Of a stretch of DNA of 64,000 nt, positions 18,533 to 27,794 are shown piece after piece. The number at the start of each line of letters is the position of its first letter. The stretch's first letter is position 1. The DNA lies in contig JAWKZG010000008.1 of the NCBI GenBank assembly GCA_041396125.1, forward strand, positions 62,001-126,000, written 5' to 3'. A program made the translations under genes and the position numbers. The DNA comes from JAWKZG01 sp041396125 (GTDB taxonomy: Bacteria > Pseudomonadota > Gammaproteobacteria > Competibacterales > Competibacteraceae). Below the pieces are notes generated by a model that saw nothing but the letters and a program-made list of their open reading frames with translations, was not told the DNA's origin and did not search any database.

Positions 18533-19350
18533 GGTGATGAGGTGGCGGCAGAAGCTTTGGCGCGGGTGCGTTGCATGGCTCGCCAGACCAGCCAGGCCAG
18601 TAGTGCGGCGAGGCATACGGACAGGGCAAATGCGGTCAGCACGGCGCTGACGGCAGGCAGGGGGCCGGCCAGCAGATGCAGCAGCAGACAGAAACTGGCA
18701 TAGGTGACCAGTGAGCGCTGGCCGGAGGTCAGCGTGGCAGCAGCGAATTCACCGCCGTAGCGCCGGTGCAGTACCCAGACGGAGGCGGTCACGATGGTGG
18801 GAAAGCCCAATAGCAGGCCGGACATGTCCGGGCCGAGCCAGGCGTTGAAACTGGCAATACCGGCTACCGCGATACCGCCGGCCAGACCGCGCAGAATCAA
18901 GGCCGGCCAGTCCGGCGGGCTGATTTTAGGCAGTTGGAACAGATCCATGCGGCGGCGGGTGAGGCGGGCAAACAAGGCTCCGGCGGCGACCATGGCAAAA
19001 GCGCTGGGAAGGGTCAGCTCGATCTGACTGAGCAGCAATCCGGGCAGCCACCAGGCGATGGATGCCAGCAGCAGACAAAAGCCAAACCCGCCGAAGCGGG
19101 CAGCCTGAGCGTAAACCGACATGAAGACCAGCACCGGACCGGCAGCCGCGAATGCGAACAGCGCACCCTGCGAGATAAACACAGCAGGCTGCTCCAGGGC
19201 AATGAAAAAAAAGCCCGGCCCGGCATTGAGCGGAATTGTGATCATGATACTGGTCATGAACGGTCCGAGGCTGCGCGCCAGCCGTGCTGCGAGAACGATC
19301 AGGGCGGCGGTTGCGACTAATTTCCAGCTAAGACTGAGCGCCAGTTCCAC
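18529..19350 (-). CDS. Unknown polytopic membrane protein
   Basis: About 273 residues, mostly hydrophobic: at least eight likely helices, for example WKLVATAALIVLAARLA, FFFIALEQPAVFISQGALFAFAAAG and the C-terminal VLTAFALSVCLAALLAWLVWRAM. I do not recognise the family. The GTG at 19350 is preferred as start because it follows the stop of the ketopantoate-reductase-like gene by one base (TGACGTG), giving translational coupling; the frame upstream lies within that gene. Its end overlaps the MFS gene by four bases, so the three genes form one transcript. Confidence 0.7.
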   Translation of the reverse strand: MELALSLSWKLVATAALIVLAARLARSLGPFMTSIMITIPLNAGPGFFFIALEQPAVFISQGALFAFAAAGPVLVFMSVYAQAARFGGFGFCLLLASIAWWLPGLLLSQIELTLPSAFAMVAAGALFARLTRRRMDLFQLPKISPPDWPALILRGLAGGIAVAGIASFNAWLGPDMSGLLLGFPTIVTASVWVLHRRYGGEFAAATLTSGQRSLVTYASFCLLLHLLAGPLPAVSAVLTAFALSVCLAALLAWLVWRAMQRTRAKASAATSSP

Positions 19351-19351
19351 G

Positions 19352-20275
19352 TCAGTTGGTGCCGTCCTGAAAGGGTTTGAGTGCTGCAAACGCGACCTGA
19401 TGCACGGGCGTCGGGATACCCAGTTCTCGGCCCAGACGTACAATCAGGCCGGACAGACTGGCATTTTCCATCGGTTTGCCGGCGTTCAGATCGTGATGCA
19501 TCGAGGTGGTCATAGTGGCCGGCAGGGTATCTGCCAGCGCCAGCGTACGCTCGACGATATCGTCCGGCAGCCCGATCTGTTTGGCCTGGGCGATAGCGGC
19601 AACTTCTTCAATGGCGGCGCGTGCCACCGGTCGCATATCCGGATCACCGTAGACATAGCCCAGCGGCTGGCGGGTCAGGCTGGTGAGCGAGGCATTGGCC
19701 GCCAGCAGCGCAAACTTGGTCCACAGTGTCTGTGTGATATTGTCGCTGAGCTCGGCGGTAAAGCCGGCCTGATTACAGACCGCCTGAAAGTGCTGTGCCC
19801 GTTTGGAGCGGGTACCATCCAGTTCGCCGAAAACCAGCTTGGACATCGCGCTGGTATAGCTGACCACGCCCGGCTGGTCGATGCGGGCCGACATGTACGC
19901 TGCACCGCCAAGCACATGCCCGGCTCCGAGCACTTTGGCAATGCGCTCCGGTCCGTCGACACCATTTTGTACGGAAATGACCATGCTGTCCGGGCCGATC
20001 AGGGGGCGGATCAGCTCGGCGACGGATTCGGTGTCGTAAAGTTTGACGCAAAACAGGACCACATCGACCGGTCCGCTGATGTCGGCGGGCTGGTCGGTGG
20101 CCTGGGCGGGATTGATATGAATCGTGCCACGGCTGCCGTGCAGGCGCAGGCCGTTCTGACGCATTGCCGCCAGATGCGCACCGCGTGCGATAAAGGTCAC
20201 ATCGTTGCCGGTCTGAGCCAGGTGCGCACCGTAATAGCCGCCGGTGCCGCCAGCGCCCATGATGACTATTTTCAT
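19352..20275 (-). CDS. Ketopantoate reductase family (PanE/ApbA-like) protein
   Basis: A 307-residue NADP-dependent reductase. The Rossmann motif is GAGGTGGYYGAHLAQ at residues 7-21, followed by FCVKLYDT and VISVQNGVDGPERIA typical of the family. The C-terminal domain has WTKFALLAANASLTSLTR and SMHHDLNAGKPMENASLSG, where the Lys and Asn/Ser residues used by 2-dehydropantoate reductases are expected. Whether it makes pantoate (vitamin B5) or reduces another 2-oxo acid cannot be decided; the context (transporter and membrane protein, no pan genes) argues for caution. AGGAG lies just before the ATG on the minus strand. Confidence 0.85.
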   Translation of the reverse strand: MKIVIMGAGGTGGYYGAHLAQTGNDVTFIARGAHLAAMRQNGLRLHGSRGTIHINPAQATDQPADISGPVDVVLFCVKLYDTESVAELIRPLIGPDSMVISVQNGVDGPERIAKVLGAGHVLGGAAYMSARIDQPGVVSYTSAMSKLVFGELDGTRSKRAQHFQAVCNQAGFTAELSDNITQTLWTKFALLAANASLTSLTRQPLGYVYGDPDMRPVARAAIEEVAAIAQAKQIGLPDDIVERTLALADTLPATMTTSMHHDLNAGKPMENASLSGLIVRLGRELGIPTPVHQVAFAALKPFQDGTN

Positions 20276-20378
20276 AGTAAACTCCTCTTAAAAATAACGT
20301 TGTTTGGAATGTGTTGTACCAGTCGCCAGGCGGTTTGTCGCAGCGACTACACTCTCTGATCACCAAAGGAGAAAATCC

Positions 20379-21164
20379 ATGGCTTTAGCACAACCGATAG
20401 CCGATGTTTCCAGTCTGCCGCTCGAAAAAGCCGAGCGCGAGTTGCGGGTGCAATTGGCAGCGGCCTATCGTCTGGTCGATTATTTCGGCTGGACCGAATT
20501 AATCTATGGCCACCTGACCGTTCGGGTACCGGGGCCGGAACCGCATTTTCTGATCAATCCCTACGGCTTGAATTACGATGAGGTGACTGCGTCTAATCTG
20601 GTCAAGGTCGATCTGGATGGCACTATTATAGGACGCAGTGAGTATCCTGTTTCGCGCGCCGGATTTGTGATCCACTCGGCTATTCACATGGCCGACAGCG
20701 CACTCAACCACTGCGTGATGCACACCCATACCCGCGCCGGTATGGCGATTGCTGCGATCCAGGAAGGGTTGTTACCCGTGTCGATGACCTCGACGGCGTT
20801 TTTTGAGCGCATAGCCTATCATGATTATGAAGGCCCCAGCCTGTACACCGATGAGCGCGCCCGCCTGCTCGCCAGCCTGGGCGATAAAAAAGCCATGATC
20901 TTACGCAATCATGGCCTGCTGACAGTGGGTAAAACTGTCGCCGAGGCGTTTTTGCGGCTGTACCGCCTGGAACGGGCCTGCCAGGTGCAGTTGGATGCCG
21001 CTGCCGCCGGTACGCTGAATATTCTGGGGGATGCGGTAGCTGCGCAATCCGGTCGCGATATGGACGTGTTTTCGGCTCGTGAAACCAACCAGGGCGTTGG
21101 CGCTATCGAATTCGCTGCGCTGATGCGCAAAATGGATAAAATAGATCCTTCCTACCGTGAGTAA
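20379..21164 (+). CDS. Class II aldolase/adducin family protein
   Basis: About 261 residues beginning MALAQPIADVSSLPLEKAE; the ATG at 20379 has a good AAGGAGA upstream. The metal-binding histidines of the fold are visible in MHTHTRAGMAI (near residues 112-122) and in LRNHGLLTVGKTVAEAF, with GHLTVRVPG and NPYGLNYDEVTASNLVKVD in the N-terminal half. Family members are fuculose-phosphate-type aldolases, decarboxylases or adducin-like proteins of unknown activity. It heads a three-gene run with an enoyl-CoA hydratase and a haloalkane dehalogenase, suggesting a shared catabolic route. Confidence 0.85.
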   Translation: MALAQPIADVSSLPLEKAERELRVQLAAAYRLVDYFGWTELIYGHLTVRVPGPEPHFLINPYGLNYDEVTASNLVKVDLDGTIIGRSEYPVSRAGFVIHSAIHMADSALNHCVMHTHTRAGMAIAAIQEGLLPVSMTSTAFFERIAYHDYEGPSLYTDERARLLASLGDKKAMILRNHGLLTVGKTVAEAFLRLYRLERACQVQLDAAAAGTLNILGDAVAAQSGRDMDVFSARETNQGVGAIEFAALMRKMDKIDPSYRE

Positions 21165-21188
21165 ACCCAGTAAGGTCCTGAGCCAAGT

Positions 21189-21977
21189 ATGACTTATCAA
21201 ACACTGCAGTTCGACATCAAAAACCAGGTTGCCCATTTGACCCTGAATCGGCCCGATCATGCCAATGCCCTGAATATGCAGATGGGCAGAGAATTGCTCG
21301 ATGTGTCTATCCGCTGTGACGAAGACCCTGCCATTCGGGCGGTAGTGCTCAGTGGTGCCGGCAAGATGTTCGCTGCCGGTGGCGATTTGAAATCCTTTCA
21401 GGCCATGGGCGAGGGCGTCAGCCGCGGCCTGAAGGAGCTAACGACGTATTTTCACGCCATGATTTCGCGCTTCAGCCGCATGGACGCACCGGTTATTGTG
21501 GCCGTCAACGGTATGGCGGCGGGTGCCGGTTTCAGCCTGGCGGTAGCCGGGGATCTGGTGCTGGCAGCGCAATCAGCCCGGTTTGTCATGGCCTATACGG
21601 GCTCCGGGCTGACCCCGGATGGCAGTTCCAGTTATTACCTGCCGCGCCTGATTGGTTTGCGGCGCACCCAGGAGCTAATGCTGACCAATCGGCGTTTGAG
21701 CGCCCAGGAAGCCCTGGAATGGGGACTGGTCACACGGGTTGTGGCAGATGCTGAATTATTGAGTGAAGCGACGGCGCTGGCAGAAAAACTGGCTGCTGGT
21801 CCGACCAAAGCATTTGGCGGGGTGAAAAAACTCCTGGCTGACAGTTTCGCCCATACTCTGGAGAGCCAGATGGAACTGGAAACCCGCGCTATCGTTGAGA
21901 TGAGCCGTTGTCACGACGGACGTGAGGGTATTGCCGCTTTTGTCGAAAAGCGTAAACCAGATTTTCAGGGCAACTGA
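21189..21977 (+). CDS. Enoyl-CoA hydratase/isomerase family protein
   Basis: The 262-residue crotonase-fold protein has LNRPDHANALNMQMG, the first oxyanion-hole segment AGKMFAAGGDLKSF (around residue 60-72) and VNGMAAGAGFSLAVAGDLVLA. The position of the catalytic glutamates is partly changed: the segment GSGLTPDGSSSYYLPRLIG has Asp-Gly where hydratases often have a Glu. Thus it may be an isomerase or other crotonase member, not a true hydratase. It lies 24 bases after the aldolase gene and three before the dehalogenase. Confidence 0.85.
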   Translation: MTYQTLQFDIKNQVAHLTLNRPDHANALNMQMGRELLDVSIRCDEDPAIRAVVLSGAGKMFAAGGDLKSFQAMGEGVSRGLKELTTYFHAMISRFSRMDAPVIVAVNGMAAGAGFSLAVAGDLVLAAQSARFVMAYTGSGLTPDGSSSYYLPRLIGLRRTQELMLTNRRLSAQEALEWGLVTRVVADAELLSEATALAEKLAAGPTKAFGGVKKLLADSFAHTLESQMELETRAIVEMSRCHDGREGIAAFVEKRKPDFQGN

Positions 21978-21980
21978 ACC

Positions 21981-22874
21981 ATGTCGACACTCTCTGCCCG
22001 CGAGCATCCCAAACGCTATGTCCAGGTGCTGGGTAAGCGCATGGCCTATACAGAACTTGCCGGGCAGGGTGCGGGTGAGCGCACGTTCGTCTTTCTGCAC
22101 GGCAATCCGACCTCCCGTTATCTGTGGCGCAACATCATGCCGGCGGTGCAGGATCTGGGGCGCTGCATCGCACCGGATCTGATCGGTATGGGCGATTCCG
22201 ATAAACTGGACGAGTCCGGCCCGGAACGTTATACCCTGCTTGAGCATCGGCAGTATCTGGACGGTCTGCTGGCCGCGCTGAATATCCATGACAATGTAAT
22301 TCTGGTCATCCACGACTGGGGTTCGGCGCTGGGGTTCGACTGGGCCAGACGCCATCCGCAAGCTGTCACAGGCATCTGTTATATGGAGGCCATTGTCCGA
22401 CCTATGAGCTGGGACGAATGGCCTGAAGTCATCCGGCCCTTGTTTCAAGGCTTTCGGTCCGAACAGGGTGAGCAGATGGTGCTGGAAAAAAATATCTTTG
22501 TCGAACGGGTGCTGCCGGGGTCAATCCTGCGCAAACTCAGCGCCGAGGAAATGGCGGTATACCGTCGACCCTTTCAACAGGCGGGCGAAGATCGTCGCCC
22601 GACCCTGACCTGGCCGCGTCAGATTCCGCTGGACGGCGAACCTGCTGCCGTGGTCGATATCGTCCAGGCCTATGCCGACTGGTTGCCGAACAGTGCTGTG
22701 CCCAAGCTGTTCATTAATGCCGAACCGGGCGCGATTCTGACCGGGCCCATGCGGGAATTCTGTCGCAGCTGGTCGAACCAGACCGAGGTCACGGTGTCTG
22801 GCAGTCATTTCATTCAGGAAGATTCACCGGCTGAAATCGGGGCGGCGTTACGGGCGTGGGCGCAACAGCACTAA
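21981..22874 (+). CDS. Haloalkane dehalogenase, LinB-like (HLD-II type)
   Basis: A 297-residue alpha/beta hydrolase that would split carbon-halogen bonds with water. All five LinB active-site residues are present at a constant +4 offset: Asn42 (HGNPTSRYLW), nucleophile Asp112 and halide-binding Trp113 (VIHDWGSALGFDWARRH), Glu136 (YMEAI) and His276 (SGSHFIQEDSP). The similarity to LinB as I remember it runs nearly end to end, including DLIGMGDSDKLDESGPERY and PKLFINAEPGA. It lies three bases after the crotonase gene, so co-expression is expected. No signal peptide is seen. Natural substrate unknown. Confidence 0.92.
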   Translation: MSTLSAREHPKRYVQVLGKRMAYTELAGQGAGERTFVFLHGNPTSRYLWRNIMPAVQDLGRCIAPDLIGMGDSDKLDESGPERYTLLEHRQYLDGLLAALNIHDNVILVIHDWGSALGFDWARRHPQAVTGICYMEAIVRPMSWDEWPEVIRPLFQGFRSEQGEQMVLEKNIFVERVLPGSILRKLSAEEMAVYRRPFQQAGEDRRPTLTWPRQIPLDGEPAAVVDIVQAYADWLPNSAVPKLFINAEPGAILTGPMREFCRSWSNQTEVTVSGSHFIQEDSPAEIGAALRAWAQQH

Positions 22875-23012
22875 CCGTTGCTGGGCCATAAAGACGATGA
22901 GAAAATTTCATCATAACAATGAAAATTAACCGTTTGTAAGAGGTCACGTTTAGCCTCAGAATTTATCCTATCGAATAGCGGTAAATGCATTATCCAATGC
23001 AAGGGGTAGGTC

Positions 23013-23618
23013 ATGAAAAATTCTCATCTTCTTCTTATTTCACCTGGACTGACCGCATTGCATCATGATCTGGGTGCGTATCTTGCGCCGGGCCGGACGA
23101 CACGGTTTCAGGCCCGGACTCAGGCCCGGACTCAGGTTCGTGCTCAAGTTAAGGAGCTGCCCCAGCCGAAACGCCAGACGCAAGTCTTGCTGCAACCCCG
23201 GCCGTCTATTGATCCTGAGATGCTTAATGCCTATATGCTACGCGGTCGCAAATTGCGCTCCCAGGCGATACACCAGGCGTTGCGGTGGCTGGCAGGCTGG
23301 TTCAAACGGGGTTTCGGTCTTGCCGCAACAGCACTGCGGCGGGTATTCCGGTCATTCCATTCAGGCCGGCAACGGCGGGCGGCGCTGCGTGAGCTGCAGT
23401 CGCTGAACGATCATACCTTGCGCGATCTTGGACTTTCCCGTGCCGAGATTCGCACCGTAGTCGATGAGCTGTTCCGCTTGCGCAAGCATGAATCCGACTC
23501 CGCGCCAGATACCCGGCTACCGATTATCCAGGAGTTGGGGCATGTGTTTGGTACGGTCGATAATGGCGCTGCTCCGGCATGCAACGATCCGGCACCGGTC
23601 AAAGCCGCCGAAGCCTGA
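23013..23618 (+). CDS. Arg-rich DUF1127-domain protein
   Basis: 201 residues. Only the C-terminal half is recognisable: LRELQSLNDHTLRDLGLSRAEIRTVVDELFRLR is a DUF1127 domain, found in small proteins that affect phosphate, RNA and transcript regulation in some proteobacteria. The N-terminal part is strongly basic and contains a short tandem repeat, QARTQARTQVRAQV (around residues 33-46), visible in the DNA as repeats of a CAGGCCCGGACT unit at about 23107-23130. Most DUF1127 proteins are far shorter, so the long N-terminal extension is unusual. Start ATG at 23013 has an AAGGGG at 23000-23005. Confidence 0.75.
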   Translation: MKNSHLLLISPGLTALHHDLGAYLAPGRTTRFQARTQARTQVRAQVKELPQPKRQTQVLLQPRPSIDPEMLNAYMLRGRKLRSQAIHQALRWLAGWFKRGFGLAATALRRVFRSFHSGRQRRAALRELQSLNDHTLRDLGLSRAEIRTVVDELFRLRKHESDSAPDTRLPIIQELGHVFGTVDNGAAPACNDPAPVKAAEA

Positions 23619-23661
23619 ACAGGCTCTATAGTCTGACCAGGATCCTGGCAGGGGCGGCAGC

Positions 23662-24594
23662 ATGAGTGAACGGCTGCCGCCGCTGAATGCCTTGCGTGCT
23701 TTTGAAGCTGCGGCGCGCCATCTCAGCTTTGCCAGAGCCGCGCAGGAACTGCACGTCACGCCGTCCGCGATCAGCCATCAGATCAAGACCCTGGAAGAGC
23801 ATCTGGGATTACCCCTGTTCCGCCGTCTGAATAAAATGCTGCTGCTGACCGACGAAGGGCAGGCGCTGCTGCCGGGACTGCGCGCCGGTTTTGAGCAACT
23901 GGCTGATGCGGTGGCGAGTGCGCGCCGGTGTAATCTGCGCCGGGTGCTGACGGTCAGTGCCGCGCCTTCGTTTGCGGGTAAATGGCTGGTGCCGCGACTG
24001 GATCGTTTCCGTCAGGCGCAGCCGGATATTGACGTCCGCGTAGACGCCAGTATCCAGCTGGTCGATTTTGCCCGGGCTGATGTCGATGTCGGCATTCGCT
24101 ATGGCACAGGGCGTTATCCGGGCCTGCATGTTGAGTGCCTGATGGCCGATGAAGTTTTGCCGGTCTGCAGTCCGCAATTGTTGCAGGGTGCGCATGCCCT
24201 GCGGGAACCGGAAGATTTGCGCCGGCAGACTTTATTGCATATCGACGACGTGACGATTACCAGCGGCTGGCCGGATTGGGCGATGTGGTTCAGCAGTGCG
24301 GGTGTCAAGGGTGTCGATACTCATCGCGGCCCGCGTTTTGGCCAGGCCAGTCTGGCCATCCAGGCGGCGCAGGAAGGCCATGGTGTGGTGCTGGTCAGTT
24401 GTGTCCTGGTGGCGGACGATCTGGCGGCAGGTCGTCTGGTGCGATTATTCTCTTCGAGCTATCCGGTCGATTTTTGTTATTACCTGGTGTGCCCCGAAGT
24501 CAATCTGGGCAATCCTAAGGTCGCGGCGTTTTGTGACTGGCTGCGGCAGGAGGCTTTTATCAGCAATCAGGACGATGAGCAGGGCGCTGGCTAG
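23662..24594 (+). CDS. LysR-family transcriptional regulator, GcvA type
   Basis: 310 residues with the LysR helix-turn-helix at the N-terminus (LNALRAFEAAARHLSFARAAQELHVTPSAISHQIKTLEEHLGLPLF, residues 8-54) and the GcvA-subgroup effector domain: VSAAPSFAGKWLVPRLDRF, DVDVGIRYGTGRYPGL and AAQEGHGVVLVSCVLV. The target is not evident; LysR proteins often regulate a neighbouring gene, and candidates are the dehalogenase operon upstream or the ABC exporter downstream, both on the same strand. Confidence 0.9.
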   Translation: MSERLPPLNALRAFEAAARHLSFARAAQELHVTPSAISHQIKTLEEHLGLPLFRRLNKMLLLTDEGQALLPGLRAGFEQLADAVASARRCNLRRVLTVSAAPSFAGKWLVPRLDRFRQAQPDIDVRVDASIQLVDFARADVDVGIRYGTGRYPGLHVECLMADEVLPVCSPQLLQGAHALREPEDLRRQTLLHIDDVTITSGWPDWAMWFSSAGVKGVDTHRGPRFGQASLAIQAAQEGHGVVLVSCVLVADDLAAGRLVRLFSSSYPVDFCYYLVCPEVNLGNPKVAAFCDWLRQEAFISNQDDEQGAG

Positions 24595-24642
24595 CGCTCA
24601 GATAATCCCGCGTTGTCCGGTCTGATGATAGATAATACTGCC

Positions 24643-26508
24643 ATGAGTAAAGAACCGGTAGCAGCGCCTGAATCAGCTGCATCCCCCCGACTGGGCGAAC
24701 TCGGCAGCTTGCGGATGTTGCTGCGCTATTTATGGCCACCAGGTCAGACTGCACTGCGGGTGCGGGTTGTTATAGCCCTGTTTTTTCTGGTGCTGGCAAA
24801 AGTTGCGACCGTGTATGTCCCGATTTTTTACAAAGACGCTGTCGATGCGCTCGGCGGGACGGATAAACTGACGCTGGTCTTGCCGTTGGCAGCGATTCTG
24901 TCTTATGGGCTGGCGCGGGTGCTGAGTCTGGCGTTTGCGGAACTGCGCGATGCCGTGTTCGCCCGGGTCGCGCAGCGTTCGATTCGTTCGGTAGCGCTGA
25001 CGATATTCCAGCATTTGCACGGCCTGGCGCTGCGTTTTCATCTGGAACGTCAGACCGGTGGTCTGTCGCGTATTATCGAGCGCGGTACCAGCGCGATTGA
25101 ATCCCTGCTTACGTTCACCCTGTTCAATATTCTGCCAACCCTTATCGAAATCCTGCTGGTAGTGGTGATTTTGTGGCGCATGCTGGATATCTGGTTTGCC
25201 GTGATCACCCTGGCTACAGTGGTGGGCTATATCGCGTTTACCATGCTGGTGACGGAATGGCGGCTGAAATTCCGCCGCGAGATGAATGAAAACGATCAGG
25301 AAGCCAATACCCGGGCTATTGACAGCCTGCTGAATTTTGAGACTGTTAAATATTTCGGCAATGAACAGCACGAATACCGGCGTTATGATCAGGCCTTGCA
25401 GCGCTATGAAAATGCCGCTGTGCGCAGCCGCACATCGCTCTCGCTGCTCAATATCGGGCAGGCGCTGATTATCTCGCTGGGATTGACCAGTGTGATGTAT
25501 CTGGCGGCGCAGGGGATCGTTAATCAAACCCTCACGATCGGTGATTTCGTGCTGGTCAATACTTATCTGATGCAACTCTATCAGCCGCTGAATTTTTTTG
25601 GTTTTGTATACCGCTCCATTAAACAGAGCCTGGTGGACATGGAGAAAATGTTCAGTCTGCTGAATGTCACAGCGGAGGTCAGTGACCAGCCTGACGCCCG
25701 GCCTTTGCAGGCTACTGGTGGTGCAGTGACATTTCGGGCGGTCAGTTTCGGCTATGATCCACGGCGGCCGATTCTTGATAATCTGTCGTTTGAGGCAACA
25801 CCGGGTCAGACCGTTGCTATTGTCGGACCGACCGGTGCCGGCAAGTCGACCATCAGTCGTCTGCTGTATCGTTTTTACGATGTGGGGGAAGGGGCGGTGC
25901 TGATTGACGGGCAGGATATCCGCACAGTGACACAGACTTCCTTGCGAGCGGCTATCGGCATCGTGCCGCAGGATACGGTGCTGTTCAACGATACGATTTT
26001 CTACAACATCAACTACGGCAAGCCTGCCGCCAGTCCGGCAGAGGTGGAACAGGCCGCCCGGCTGGCGCATATTCATGACTTTATCATGGGGCTGCCGGAT
26101 GGCTATCAGACCAAAGTAGGTGAGCGTGGTCTGAAACTCTCAGGTGGTGAAAAGCAACGGGTCGCTATCGCCCGTACTATTTTGAAAGATCCCTGCATTT
26201 TGCTGTTCGATGAAGCAACCTCGGCACTGGATACCCATACCGAACGTGAAATCCAGGCCAATCTGCGTGAGGTCAGCCGCGGTCGCACCACGCTGGTGAT
26301 CGCACACCGCTTGTCTACGGTGGTGGACGCTGATCGCATTATTGTATTGAACGAAGGCCGGATCGAGGAGCAGGGCAGTCATAGCGAACTCCTGGCGCAG
26401 GACGGACTCTATGCCCGACTGTGGCGCAATCAGCAGCAGGAAAGCAGTGGACGCAGCCTACCGGTCAGTCCGGCTATAGCACCTGCAGCGCCGGCATCTC
26501 CCGAGTAG
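24643..26508 (+). CDS. Atm1/ABCB7-type ABC exporter (fused permease-ATPase)
   Basis: About 621 residues: a six-helix membrane domain (FFLVLAKVATVYVPIFYKDAVDAL, then TFTLFNILPTLIEILLVVVILW) and one ATPase domain. ATPase motifs are Walker A GPTGAGKST, Q-loop VPQDTVLFNDTI, signature LSGGEKQR, Walker B ILLFDEATSALD and H-loop IAHRLSTV. The membrane domain, with FETVKYFGNEQHEYRRYDQAL, matches the Atm1 half-transporters that export glutathione or Fe-S-related compounds and heavy metals. The ATG at 24643 is preferred over a TTG 30 bases upstream. It would work as a homodimer. Confidence 0.9.
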   Translation: MSKEPVAAPESAASPRLGELGSLRMLLRYLWPPGQTALRVRVVIALFFLVLAKVATVYVPIFYKDAVDALGGTDKLTLVLPLAAILSYGLARVLSLAFAELRDAVFARVAQRSIRSVALTIFQHLHGLALRFHLERQTGGLSRIIERGTSAIESLLTFTLFNILPTLIEILLVVVILWRMLDIWFAVITLATVVGYIAFTMLVTEWRLKFRREMNENDQEANTRAIDSLLNFETVKYFGNEQHEYRRYDQALQRYENAAVRSRTSLSLLNIGQALIISLGLTSVMYLAAQGIVNQTLTIGDFVLVNTYLMQLYQPLNFFGFVYRSIKQSLVDMEKMFSLLNVTAEVSDQPDARPLQATGGAVTFRAVSFGYDPRRPILDNLSFEATPGQTVAIVGPTGAGKSTISRLLYRFYDVGEGAVLIDGQDIRTVTQTSLRAAIGIVPQDTVLFNDTIFYNINYGKPAASPAEVEQAARLAHIHDFIMGLPDGYQTKVGERGLKLSGGEKQRVAIARTILKDPCILLFDEATSALDTHTEREIQANLREVSRGRTTLVIAHRLSTVVDADRIIVLNEGRIEEQGSHSELLAQDGLYARLWRNQQQESSGRSLPVSPAIAPAAPASPE

Positions 26509-26554
26509 AACAAACGCTGTTCGGGCAGGTTGGGACCCGGATCAGGGGCTGGCG

Positions 26555-27523
26555 CTAATCACCCAGCTGATTCAGCGTGTGCTCAATGGTTGCGGTATCC
26601 GGTACATAACCCAGCGCCCCCAACCCGGTTGTTGACAGGCTGGCGGCAACACAGGCCCGTCGTGCGGCCTGGACGGCACTCAGGCCACGCCCCCAGCTGG
26701 CCAGAAACGTTCCGGCACAAATATCCCCCGCACCGGTAGTGTCCACTGCCTGCACAGCGGGTGCTGGAATTGGCTGGGCAGGCCGGTCCGGCGTGATCAG
26801 TAGTGCCCCCTGGGCACCAAGTGTCAGCAGAATCGTACTGCCCGTCGTAGCACAAAGCGGTTCCAGCAAGGCCAGCCAGTCATGTTGTGCAGCGGATTCC
26901 GCCAGGGTGCTGGCGCAGGACTGATTCATAAAGATCAGCTCAAACGCATGCTGCATCAACTGCCGCAGTGCCTTGGGTGTCTGCAGGGCCGGCTCGAGTT
27001 CATCCATGTCCATCGCTGTACGCCAGCCCTGCTGACGTGCCGAATGCGCATATTCCTGAGCGCGGCTGGCGTGGAAACCATCCAGATAGAGCAGGCGCGG
27101 ACCAGGATAATCCACCAAACGGGCCAGGGCGCTGCGCAGTTGCTGGAGATCCAGACGAGTGGGCTCGCTCACAATCATACGGCGACCATCGGTCTGAACC
27201 AGAATCAGGCAGTGATGTGTTTTCGCGCTACTGGAACGATCCAGCCACGAAATGTCAATGCCTTTTTGGGTCAATTGCTGACAAAGCCAGTCACCCTCGC
27301 TGTCCTGGCCACAGGGCGCCAGTAGTTTCACCTGCACCGCCTGCGCTGCGCTGACCGCAACAGCAGCACAGGCAACATTGGCCGCCATGCCTCCCAGACT
27401 GCGCTGAAAGCCTGTTGTCATAAGGCGGCTGTCGGCGGCAGGAGCGGCATTCAAGCGGGCACTTATGTCCAGGTTTAAACAACCTGTACAAAGCAGCAAA
27501 GGCGTGTTTTCCAATGATGGCAT
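26555..27523 (-). CDS. PfkB-family sugar/nucleoside kinase
   Basis: 322 residues. The ribokinase-like fold is marked by GFQRSLGGMAANVACAAVAV near residues 38-57 (substrate-binding Gly-Gly) and the ATP/anion-hole motif DTTGAGDICAGTF near residues 265-277, whose Asp is the catalytic base. The family phosphorylates ribose, fructose, adenosine and related compounds; I cannot assign the substrate. Start ATG at 27523. Convergent with the ABC exporter, and 271 bases divergent from the PAS-GGDEF-EAL gene. Confidence 0.88.
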   Translation of the reverse strand: MPSLENTPLLLCTGCLNLDISARLNAAPAADSRLMTTGFQRSLGGMAANVACAAVAVSAAQAVQVKLLAPCGQDSEGDWLCQQLTQKGIDISWLDRSSSAKTHHCLILVQTDGRRMIVSEPTRLDLQQLRSALARLVDYPGPRLLYLDGFHASRAQEYAHSARQQGWRTAMDMDELEPALQTPKALRQLMQHAFELIFMNQSCASTLAESAAQHDWLALLEPLCATTGSTILLTLGAQGALLITPDRPAQPIPAPAVQAVDTTGAGDICAGTFLASWGRGLSAVQAARRACVAASLSTTGLGALGYVPDTATIEHTLNQLGD

Positions 27524-27794
27524 GTATTGTGCTTAAAGCCTAATGTCTGAAAAAAAATAATGCTTTCTGAAAAGATCGGAAATTTGTTCTGTTGCCACTA
27601 TTGATGCGTCCAGTCGTAACATCGAGTCGTCTCAGCCGGTCTTTCTGAATCAACAGCAATGCTTGTTCGCAAGCAATTTAAGCAATGTTTTAGCCATGCC
27701 ATTCCGAATTGATTACTTCCTTGAAAGCCAGTACGAGATTCCGGCAATCGTTCTTGCGTGGCTGACTAACAGGGCATCAAAACAGTGAAAACTC

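Noticed and set aside
19121..20359. Long 412-codon plus-strand frame
   Set aside because: Antisense to the ketopantoate-reductase-like gene and the membrane protein gene, which have clear motifs and coupled starts.
24730..26076. Long 448-codon frame on the minus strand
   Set aside because: It lies entirely antisense to the Atm1-type ABC exporter with all its motifs and has no family features of its own.
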